A DNA stretch of 11,953 bases from Candidatus Altarchaeales archaeon (GTDB lineage: Archaea; Altiarchaeota; Altiarchaeia; IMC4; QMZM01): contig QMZM01000029.1 of assembly GCA_003663175.1 (NCBI GenBank), forward strand, positions 1 through 11,953. The letters are read 5' to 3'. A program made the translations under genes and the position numbers. The notes beneath the pieces are model-generated. The model made no database searches and was not told the origin of the DNA. It saw only the letters and a program-made list of their open reading frames with translations. Below are positions 5,910-11,953 of this stretch, piece by piece; within the stretch, counting starts at the first letter, position 1, and each line of letters starts with the position of its first letter.

Positions 5910-6743
5910 ATGCCAGGTATCGTGCTCGAGAAAAGGTATGAAAGGTTGAGGAGGATTATAGGGGATATTATCACAGATAGAAACTCAAAAAATAAGAGAG
6001 CTATAATCGCATTCTCGGGAGGGGTTGATAGCAGTGTGGTTGCAAGAATTGCGAGAGATGTTTCTGACGATGATAATATAATCGCGGTAACGATAGATTC
6101 CGAGATCATGCACAGGAGGACCATAGAGAATTCCGAGAGAATTGCGGATGAGATCGGAATTAAGCACTTCGTTTTAAGGAAAAATTTTCTCGATAATTCA
6201 AGGATCGTTGAGAATTCTATTGATAGATGCTATTATTGTAAGAAAAATATTATAAGGGAAATAAAGAAATTCGGGAAGATTTATGGAATCTCGGTCATAC
6301 TTGATGGAACAAATGCGGATGACATGAATGAATTCAGGCCGGGGATAAGGGCGCTAAAGGAAGAAAATGTTGCGAGTCCGCTTGCGGATGCTGGAATCGG
6401 AAAAAGGGAGGTGAGAGAGATCGCAAGATTTTTGGGACTCTCAAACTTTAACGCTGCTTCTGAGAGCTGTCTCGCTACAAGAATTCCATTAAATGAGAAA
6501 ATTACATACGAGAAACTGAGAATGGTCGAATCTGCGGAGGAATTCCTATGGAAACTTGGAATCTCATACCTCAGAGTGAGGAATTTTGATGGAATTGCGA
6601 TAATAGAGACATTGCCAGAAGATATTGAAAAAATAATTTATAAGAGAGATACAATTTATGATAAATTAATTGACATGGGATTTAGAAGGGTATGCGTCGA
6701 TATCGGAGGCGTTCTAAGGAAATATCGCACCTTGGAGATATGA
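5910..6743 (+). CDS. larE: LarE-type ATP-dependent sacrificial sulfur transferase
   Basis: A PP-loop ATPase of the LarE family, 277 residues. LarE adenylates a carboxylate of pyridinium-3,5-dicarboxylate mononucleotide and donates sulfur from its own cysteine, making the nickel-pincer cofactor of lactate racemase (LarA) and relatives. Seen here: the PP-loop AFSGGVDSSVVA (34-45); RCYYCKK with Cys107 and Cys110; DGTNADDMNEFRPGIRALKE (132-151); SPLADAGIGKREVREIA; and ASESCLATRIP (183-193), whose Cys187 matches the sacrificial cysteine of Lactobacillus LarE (Cys176). The combination Cys107/Cys110/Cys187 resembles the three-cysteine LarE group that may use a [4Fe-4S] cluster and an external sulfur source instead of consuming itself (inference). 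No larB, larC or larA is in the window. It is transcribed divergently from the mevalonate operon. The ATG at 5910 has no Shine-Dalgarno and stop codons lie just upstream, so translation is probably leaderless. Confidence 0.92.
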   Translation: MPGIVLEKRYERLRRIIGDIITDRNSKNKRAIIAFSGGVDSSVVARIARDVSDDDNIIAVTIDSEIMHRRTIENSERIADEIGIKHFVLRKNFLDNSRIVENSIDRCYYCKKNIIREIKKFGKIYGISVILDGTNADDMNEFRPGIRALKEENVASPLADAGIGKREVREIARFLGLSNFNAASESCLATRIPLNEKITYEKLRMVESAEEFLWKLGISYLRVRNFDGIAIIETLPEDIEKIIYKRDTIYDKLIDMGFRRVCVDIGGVLRKYRTLEI

Positions 6744-6784
6744 TTTGTCATTGGGCGAGAAGGAAGCATATTTAGTTTAAGGAT

Positions 6785-6812
6785 GCATAATATATTGTTG
6801 AATTTTTAATGA
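6785..6812 (+). promoter_or_regulatory. Predicted promoter of the carbamoyltransferase-glycosyltransferase-flippase operon
   Basis: The spacer after larE contains ATAATATATT (6787-6796), a good archaeal TATA-box candidate. A start about 25 nt downstream would fall near 6818-6820. That lies after the ATG at 6809 but before the ATG at 6836, favouring the latter as the real start. The TSS position is inferred. Confidence 0.45.
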
Positions 6813-6832
6813 TAATTCATTTTAATTCATTT
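6813..6832. repeat. Perfect tandem 10-bp repeat directly before the carbamoyltransferase start
   Basis: TAATTCATTT occurs twice head to tail (6813-6822 and 6823-6832), ending 3 nt before the preferred ATG at 6836. Translated from the upstream ATG it would give a low-information Ile-Ile-His-Phe-Asn-Ser-Phe stretch, another reason to treat it as untranslated leader or promoter-proximal DNA. Confidence 0.6.
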
Positions 6833-6835
6833 AAA

Positions 6836-8524
6836 ATGTATGTTCTCGGAATTTGGGATGGGCACGATGCGGGGGCGTGTATAGTTGAGAAGAATAGGAT
6901 AGAGGTCGCGGTAAACGAGGAGAGATTTACGAAGAGAAAACTGGATGTTGGATTTCCATTCAATTCGATAAGAGTTTGTCTCGATTTCTTGGATTTAAAG
7001 CCATCCGACATATCCATAGTTTCCTTTACCACAACAGATTTTGCAAAAACACTGACGAGGGCATTTCCGTCCCTTAAGAGGAAATACTATCTCTTCAGGA
7101 GAAGGAAAATCCCGGAACCGATATTTTCTGAATTCAGGAGGCACTTTAAGTATAGAACCACCGAGATTCCAGAGGTTCCATTAAGTAGAAGAATAAGTCT
7201 GTGGTATTTTAGAAGAAATTTGGACAGAATGGGTTTCAAGGATTATGAAATCGACATCGTTGACCATCATTCCGCCCATGCCATTTCTGCCGTAATATGC
7301 AGCGGTTTTAAGAAATCCATAGCGATAACCCTGGATGGTGTTGGAGATGGCTTATCTGGAACGATAAATATATTCGAGAATGATGAACTTGAGAGAATTT
7401 CCTCAATAAAGGCGAGGGATTCATTTGGAATATTCTTTGAGCAGGTAACAACACTACTTGGAATGCGAGAATTAGAGGATGAGGGCAAGGTAATGGCTCT
7501 CTCAGACTTCGCATTTAAGGTCCCGGATGATGAGAATAAACTGCTAAATTTCTTTGAGGTCGATGGTTTAAATGTCAAATGTAAATACTCCACGATTGGA
7601 AGATACACGATATTGAAGAAATTGCTCTGGAATACTCCAAGGGAGCAATTGGCTTATATGGCTCAGAGAACCCTCGAGAAGCATATCTGTAAATTGTTCA
7701 GGAATGCAATTTCGGAATTGGGAATAAAGAATGTCTGCTGGAGTGGTGGCGTTGCCTCAAATATTAAGGTCAATATGAAGATAAGGCTGAATTCTGGTCT
7801 AAGGAGGTGGTTTGTATTCCCTCACATGGGAGATGGCGGTTTGGCGGTTGGTTCCGCTCTCTACACATCATTCAAGAAATTTGGAACGAGACCGAGGAAA
7901 TTAAAAAATGCGTATCTTGGAAATGAATTTTCAGAGGATAAAATAATCGAATCCATTAACAAATACAAATTGGAATATGAGTACAGAGAGGATATTTCTG
8001 AATATGTCGGTGAACTGCTCTCCAAGGGAAATTTTGTCCTGTGGTATCAGGGGAGAATGGAATACGGTCCAAGGGCATTGGGGAATAGAAGTATAATTGC
8101 TCCCCCATCCCCGGTAGAGATCAAGGATAAATTGAATTTAAAGATAAAAAGGAGGAGTTGGTTCCAGCCGTTTTGCCCATCTCTTCTTGAAGAGGAATCA
8201 AAAAAGATATTTGAGAATGTCGATTCATATGATAGATTTATGACAATGGGTTATATGTCGAGAGAGGAGATGAGGGAGAGAATTATCTCTGTTATAAATG
8301 TCGATGGCTCTGCAAGACCGCAGATGCTTGGGGATGAAAACCCAAGATTTAGAAGACTTCTGGAGGAGGTGAAGAAGAATCTTGGACTCGGGATAATTCT
8401 CAACACCAGTTTTAATTTACATGGCTTTCCAATAGTAAATTCTCCAGATGATGCGATAGATGTTATGTTAAAGACAAGGGCGAGATATCTTGCACTTGGA
8501 AATTTCTTTATTGAAAATAAGTAA
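6836..8524 (+). CDS. NodU/CmcH-family O-carbamoyltransferase
   Basis: Transfers a carbamoyl group from carbamoyl phosphate, via carbamoyl-AMP, to a hydroxyl of a sugar or similar acceptor (as in NodU, CmcH, TobZ). From the chosen start it has 562 residues. The Kae1-like N-terminal domain opens YVLGIWDGHDAGACIVEKN and carries the metal-site histidines in DHHSAHA (143-149), TLDGVGDG (165-172), EDEGKVMAL and WSGGVASNIKVN (302-313), MGDGGLAVGSALY. The C-terminal domain holds YQGRMEYGPRALGNRSI (404-420), WFQPFCPSLLEEES, DGSARPQM and NTSFNLHGFPIVNSPDDAI. An ATG at 6809 would add nine residues, but family similarity begins at 6836 and the intervening DNA is a tandem repeat, so 6836 is preferred. It is the first gene of a three-gene cassette, 5 nt before a membrane glycosyltransferase, so its acceptor is probably a surface glycan. 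The acceptor cannot be read from sequence. Confidence 0.93.
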   Translation: MYVLGIWDGHDAGACIVEKNRIEVAVNEERFTKRKLDVGFPFNSIRVCLDFLDLKPSDISIVSFTTTDFAKTLTRAFPSLKRKYYLFRRRKIPEPIFSEFRRHFKYRTTEIPEVPLSRRISLWYFRRNLDRMGFKDYEIDIVDHHSAHAISAVICSGFKKSIAITLDGVGDGLSGTINIFENDELERISSIKARDSFGIFFEQVTTLLGMRELEDEGKVMALSDFAFKVPDDENKLLNFFEVDGLNVKCKYSTIGRYTILKKLLWNTPREQLAYMAQRTLEKHICKLFRNAISELGIKNVCWSGGVASNIKVNMKIRLNSGLRRWFVFPHMGDGGLAVGSALYTSFKKFGTRPRKLKNAYLGNEFSEDKIIESINKYKLEYEYREDISEYVGELLSKGNFVLWYQGRMEYGPRALGNRSIIAPPSPVEIKDKLNLKIKRRSWFQPFCPSLLEEESKKIFENVDSYDRFMTMGYMSREEMRERIISVINVDGSARPQMLGDENPRFRRLLEEVKKNLGLGIILNTSFNLHGFPIVNSPDDAIDVMLKTRARYLALGNFFIENK

Positions 8525-8529
8525 GGAAA

Positions 8530-10428
8530 ATGGAATCTGAGAGAATTGATGATTTATTAATTAAATTCTTGCCATCGGCGATCTCGGCACTCATGATTAT
8601 TATTCTCTGTTACTTCGTCTACAGACACAAAAGATTTGGAATTGGGGTTGAGGATTTGATGTATATTGAGGTTTTGTTCTTCTCAATAATATTTCTCCTC
8701 ATCATAGTGCTATTAATCCTCAATCTTGGGGAATTTAGGAGAAATTTTATGATAAGTCGGAGAACATGGATTCTTCTTTTTATGATCCTAATTCTTGGCT
8801 TCTCTCTAAGAGAATTTATTGTTCCACACACGCACAGAATATTCTTCGATGAGGACCTCTATCTCGGAATTGCGAATTCAATAGCAACGGAGGGTAAGAA
8901 TATACTCTGTAATTATGGCACACCAACCCACTGCAGGGAGGGAATCCTAAATAAGGACCCCTCCGGGTGGCCGTTCCTCTTGGCAATCTTCTACACCATC
9001 CTTGGAACATCAGAGGAAATTGCATTTAAAATTTCTGCAATAATCGGAACGCTATCGATTCTACTCATATTTCTGATAGCATTTCTTCTCTTTAGATCCC
9101 ATGAGGATAGAAGGGAGACCATTGCGCTATTCTCCGCACTTCTCTTTGCATTGACTCCGGCACACATCATCTGGTCCGGAAGTGTTGCAACTGAGGTTCC
9201 ATTCTGTTTCTTCTCCCTGCTGACAATCCTTTCCTACCTTCTCTATCTAAGGAATGAAAAATTCAGGACACATCTCTTGGGAATAACCCTGCTGGCATTT
9301 ACCGTCCAGATTAGACCGGAGGGTATTTTATTCATTCTGATTATAATCTTTATGCTTATTCTATTTGAAAGAGAATTGTTAAGTAAGTTAACCGATTCCG
9401 AATTTTTAATTCCGTGGGTCCTGTTATTTTTCTTGATAACTCCGCATTTGATCCATCTCTATTCTCATATGGGAATGGACTGGGGCGCACCCTCCGGAAA
9501 GAAATTTAGTTTGGAGTACGCACCGCATAATTTCTCATTTAATGCGATGTTCTGGTTCACTGGAGAAATGCACCCGTTGTTCTTTACACTCCTCTCAATT
9601 ATCGGCATTGCCAATCTATTCTCAAGGGATAGAAGAATCTGCATATTCCTAATTCTGTGGTTTATCACATATTTTATATTATTCGGATTGTTCTATGCTG
9701 GCGGGGTTGATAACGGGGGAATTGGCTTCAGATTTATAAACATCTATTTTTCTCCAGTTATTTTGTTTGGGGGCTATGGGGCATTCTCTCTTGGAAGATC
9801 GCTCGAAAGATTATACAAAAACCTAAATCTTCGGGGATATAATTTGTTTGCATATTCAACGATCCTTTTACTCATACTTCTATCATTTACATTTTTCTCG
9901 GACTTTCCGTATAAGGAATTTGGAGATATAATTAAATTCATTCTACCGAATTCAATGATTTCCCGGGAATTAACACAAAGTCTAATCTACCCACCGGTGG
10001 AGCCATACACACTCGAGATCAATGATATAAATCTGACACTATCAAAGAGTATTGGATTCATAATGGTTCCGAACAGACAGGCACAGTATGCGAGGGAGAT
10101 GCACGACATCCTCGTGTTGAGAAATATCGACGAGATCGATGGATCGTGTTATGTCTTAACCCATAATCCGAGCATATTCCTAATTCATGGAAAGAACTCC
10201 CTACAAACATGGTTCGGTTCCAATAAGAGGGTTATGGATGAAATTTTCAATGAGACCGATTGCGTTTTGTGGCTTGAGGGTGCGTGGTGCCTCTTCGAGC
10301 CTCATAAATCCGGGGTATGTAGGAATATGCACAACAGATATGAACTTGAGATTATGGACAGACATGTAATGGAAGATAATCCAGAGCAGGTATTCACTAT
10401 CTATAAAGTGAGGAGAAAGGAAGGATGA
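8530..10428 (+). CDS. GT-C membrane glycosyltransferase (GT39/PMT/ArnT-like)
   Basis: A 632-residue polytopic membrane protein with about 12 hydrophobic segments (for example 13-30, 48-66, 79-95, 149-160, 166-188, 196-215, 225-240, 260-279, 292-310, 349-363, 370-389, 441-456) and a soluble C-terminal region (about 460-632). The first large loop has RIFFDEDLYLGIANSI (103-118), where Asp107-Glu108 matches the acidic pair of GT-C enzymes that use polyprenyl-phosphate sugars outside the cytoplasm. ATEVPF and QIRPEG (260-265) also recall the PMT/ArnT superfamily. Donor and acceptor are unknown: it could glycosylate a lipid, glycan or protein. Cys127 and Cys135 in the catalytic loop and Cys540, Cys578, Cys587 and Cys597 in the C-terminal domain could form extracellular disulfides. 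It starts 5 nt after the carbamoyltransferase, with a weak AAGG site, and overlaps the next gene by 4 nt. Specific family assignment within GT-C is moderate. Confidence 0.82.
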   Translation: MESERIDDLLIKFLPSAISALMIIILCYFVYRHKRFGIGVEDLMYIEVLFFSIIFLLIIVLLILNLGEFRRNFMISRRTWILLFMILILGFSLREFIVPHTHRIFFDEDLYLGIANSIATEGKNILCNYGTPTHCREGILNKDPSGWPFLLAIFYTILGTSEEIAFKISAIIGTLSILLIFLIAFLLFRSHEDRRETIALFSALLFALTPAHIIWSGSVATEVPFCFFSLLTILSYLLYLRNEKFRTHLLGITLLAFTVQIRPEGILFILIIIFMLILFERELLSKLTDSEFLIPWVLLFFLITPHLIHLYSHMGMDWGAPSGKKFSLEYAPHNFSFNAMFWFTGEMHPLFFTLLSIIGIANLFSRDRRICIFLILWFITYFILFGLFYAGGVDNGGIGFRFINIYFSPVILFGGYGAFSLGRSLERLYKNLNLRGYNLFAYSTILLLILLSFTFFSDFPYKEFGDIIKFILPNSMISRELTQSLIYPPVEPYTLEINDINLTLSKSIGFIMVPNRQAQYAREMHDILVLRNIDEIDGSCYVLTHNPSIFLIHGKNSLQTWFGSNKRVMDEIFNETDCVLWLEGAWCLFEPHKSGVCRNMHNRYELEIMDRHVMEDNPEQVFTIYKVRRKEG

Positions 10429-11348
10429 GAAGATTAAAGAGCATCATATCAACACTGATTGGAATATCAATTCTTTTTTACATAATCTTCACTCTAGATG
10501 CAGAAAAAATTCTCGACCTAATTCTGAGGATCAGGGTCGGATACTTCATCATTGCGGGAATATTCTATTTTTTTGTTGAATTATCCGCATCGATTCTTTT
10601 AAAAATTGCGATATCGAGGGATATTCCATTCATAGAGATTCTGAAGTCTCATCTCCTTGGAATGCTCTACAGCAATGCAACCCCCGGGAGGGTTGGCTAT
10701 TATTATGTCGCATTTTCTCTTGCAAGAAAATCAAATTCGTCAAGGTCTGAGATAATAGGGATCCTTACCTTGTTTCAGGGACTAAATTTCCTTGTAAAGA
10801 TATTTCTATGCATGATCTCCGCAATTTATTTCTCAGAATTTATCGTGAGCCAAGAATCTAGGATCTATCTATTCCTAATTTCATCGTTTCCAATCATTAT
10901 CGTTATAGGGATTCTCATCTCAATATATACGAATATCCTAAACAGAATTATAGCGAGAACTCCCATCCTAAATCTCATTCTTGGGTATGTAGAGAAAATG
11001 CAATATGCGTGTAGAGAAATAGAGGGTGGGAGAATCCATAGAATGATACTCTTGCTTTTAATTGGCTGGCTTCTGATGGGTTTTCAATTCTATTTCATTT
11101 CGAAATCTCTGAACTTCGATATTAATTATTTAGCGGCACTAATGCTTCAACCCCTATTAACAACAATTACATTCGTTCCGATTTCACCCTCGGGTATTGG
11201 TATTGCTGAGGGTGGTTCTTCCCTTCTCTTTAAAATTATTGGCTTAACCCTTGAGAATGGAGTCGCATTTATGCTTCTCGTGAGATTTAATTCAATTCTT
11301 GTAGATTCTCTGGGACTTCTCGATTTGAGGAGATTTCCTACTAAATGA
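10425..11348 (+). CDS. AglD/YbhN-like flippase-domain membrane protein (LPG_synthase_TM family)
   Basis: A 307-residue membrane protein with about eight hydrophobic segments and no cytoplasmic enzymatic domain. The two signatures of the lysylphosphatidylglycerol synthase transmembrane / UPF0104 family are clear: SNATPGRVGYY (83-93) and FVPISPSGIGIAEGG (250-264). In bacteria the domain flips lipids (MprF). In haloarchaea, AglD, with this domain fused to a glycosyltransferase, adds the last mannose to dolichol phosphate or acts near the flipping step. Here the domain stands alone and overlaps the GT-C gene by 4 nt (ATGA), so translational coupling is likely, with GGAGAAAGGAAGG just upstream. 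The context suggests it flips or presents the lipid-linked sugar used by the adjacent glycosyltransferase (inference). Its 3' end overlaps the oppositely oriented tRNA-modification gene by 8 nt. Confidence 0.87.
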   Translation: MRRLKSIISTLIGISILFYIIFTLDAEKILDLILRIRVGYFIIAGIFYFFVELSASILLKIAISRDIPFIEILKSHLLGMLYSNATPGRVGYYYVAFSLARKSNSSRSEIIGILTLFQGLNFLVKIFLCMISAIYFSEFIVSQESRIYLFLISSFPIIIVIGILISIYTNILNRIIARTPILNLILGYVEKMQYACREIEGGRIHRMILLLLIGWLLMGFQFYFISKSLNFDINYLAALMLQPLLTTITFVPISPSGIGIAEGGSSLLFKIIGLTLENGVAFMLLVRFNSILVDSLGLLDLRRFPTK

Positions 11349-11953
11349 TCTCCCCCCTCAAATCAAAATATGTTACCTCTCTTATCTTCACATTTACAAA
11401 TTTCCCCATCAAATCATTTTCAGACCTTATAATTATGGGTTTGTAGGAAAAATTCCTTGCACAGAAACTTCCATCTTTTTTGGATTCGGAAACGAGGGCT
11501 TCTCCCCTCCAGCCCATCCATTCTTTGTTTTTTTCTAAACCAATTTTCCTAAATAATCTTGTGAGAATCCTCGACCTATCCTTGGTTATTCTAGAAGGAA
11601 AAGTTCTCATTCTCTCCGCTTCAGTTCTAGGACGTGGCCAGAATCTCGAGATATTGACTATGTCGGGCTTTAATTCATTTATCAATTTTAGTGTGTCTCT
11701 AAACTCCTCCTCGGTCTCACCCGGAAATCCAGCGATTACATCGGTCGCTATCGTAATCCTTGGAAAATTTTCTCTGAATTCGAGAACAATTTTCCTGAAA
11801 TCATCAACCGAATATTTACGGTTCATCTTCCTAAGAATTCTGTCATTTCCAGACTGAACTGGAATATGGAGAAATTTATAGATCTTATCACTTCTATACG
11901 CATTAATTAATTCATCGAGAATCTCCAAGGCATGATTCGGATTCATCATTCCA
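11341..11953 (-). CDS. MtaB/CDKAL1-type tRNA threonylcarbamoyladenosine methylthiotransferase, C-terminal part (5' end outside window)
   Basis: Radical-SAM enzyme that converts t6A to ms2t6A at position 37 of ANN-decoding tRNAs. About 203 C-terminal residues are visible. GMMNPNHALEILDELI opens at the window edge, followed by FLHIPVQSGNDRILRKMNRKY, the SAM-binding region, and TIATDVIAGFPGETEEEFRDT, both hallmarks of the MiaB/RimO/MtaB superfamily. A TRAM domain occupies the last 55 or so residues (GEALVSESKKDGSFCARN onward). The N-terminal UPF0004 domain and the CxxxCxxC cluster motif lie beyond the window. The archaeal setting and the GMMNP motif point to the MtaB/CDKAL1 branch rather than MiaB or RimO. 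The apparent ATG at 11947-11949 is internal (a Gly codon precedes it in frame), so the gene is cut, not short. It stops (TAG) inside the end of the converging flippase gene. Confidence 0.9.
   Translation of the reverse strand, partial: GMMNPNHALEILDELINAYRSDKIYKFLHIPVQSGNDRILRKMNRKYSVDDFRKIVLEFRENFPRITIATDVIAGFPGETEEEFRDTLKLINELKPDIVNISRFWPRPRTEAERMRTFPSRITKDRSRILTRLFRKIGLEKNKEWMGWRGEALVSESKKDGSFCARNFSYKPIIIRSENDLMGKFVNVKIREVTYFDLRGEII

Noticed and set aside
6762..6786. Possible hairpin from GCAT and ATGC in the spacer after larE as a terminator
   Set aside because: The stem is only 4 bp and no T-run follows directly; too weak to call.
6809..6835. Upstream ATG adding nine residues (MIIHFNSFK) to the carbamoyltransferase
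   Set aside because: Family similarity begins at MYVLGIWDGHDAG, the extra stretch is a tandem 10-bp repeat, and the likely TSS falls after this ATG. Not formally excluded.
7267..7608. A 113-codon minus-strand frame inside the carbamoyltransferase gene
   Set aside because: Serine-rich antisense of a conserved domain; no independent support.
6836..8524. Reading the Kae1-like domain as a t6A-synthesis protein (Kae1/TsaD), tempting because an ms2t6A enzyme lies nearby
   Set aside because: The C-terminal carbamoyltransferase domain (GRMEYGPRALGNRS, NTSFNLHG) identifies the NodU/CmcH family; Kae1 lacks it.
1..11953. tRNA or other RNA genes, CRISPR arrays, insertion sequences, prophage or defence genes
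   Set aside because: All spacers are under 100 bp, with no cloverleaf, no spaced long repeats, no transposase or inverted termini; the genes are housekeeping or surface-glycan types.

Overview
This window is A+T-rich archaeal chromosomal DNA. The evidence is a set of genes that are diagnostic in combination: a gate-type proteasome alpha subunit, the exosome subunits Rrp4 and Rrp41, an SBDS/Sdo1 homologue, mevalonate-pathway genes, an archaeal-type tRNA methylthiotransferase and a surface-glycan membrane cassette. Arginine codons are mostly AGA/AGG and isoleucine ATA is common. The sequence does not fix the lineage. The HMG-CoA reductase is class II (bacterial type), which among well-known archaea occurs in Archaeoglobales and Thermoplasmatales, but that alone does not identify the organism. 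Coding density is very high: every spacer is under 100 bp and there are no RNA genes, CRISPR arrays or insertion sequences.

Layout. (1) 1-2521, minus strand: the conserved archaeal proteasome/exosome superoperon, transcribed psmA, SBDS, rrp4, rrp41 and then out of the window (Rrp41 is cut by the left edge). It couples protein degradation, ribosome maturation and RNA degradation. (2) 2611-5844, minus strand: a second operon, transcribed HMG-CoA reductase, a beta-decarboxylating dehydrogenase of the isocitrate/isopropylmalate/tartrate family, then mevalonate kinase. The dehydrogenase overlaps the reductase by 8 nt and its Shine-Dalgarno lies inside the reductase coding end. It is the odd member between two isoprenoid genes. 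(3) 5845-5909: a short divergent promoter region built of repeated 9-mers. (4) 5910-6743, plus strand: a LarE-type sacrificial sulfur transferase with no other lar genes in view. (5) 6836-11348, plus strand: a tight three-gene cassette of NodU/CmcH-type O-carbamoyltransferase, a GT-C membrane glycosyltransferase and an AglD/YbhN-like flippase-domain protein (gaps of 5 nt and then a 4-nt overlap). It probably builds, carbamoylates and exports or assembles a surface glycan or glycolipid. (6) 11341-11953, minus strand: the C-terminal part of an MtaB-type tRNA methylthiotransferase, overlapping the flippase gene tail to tail by 8 nt and cut by the right edge.

The most interesting points are the mevalonate operon (a class II reductase that stops short of its C-terminal flap, and a dehydrogenase combining an isopropylmalate/tartrate-like substrate helix with an isocitrate-dehydrogenase-like Lys-Tyr cofactor pair), the carbamoyl-glycan cassette, and the recurrence of short perfect direct repeats (9-10 bp) in all five of the A+T-rich spacers.
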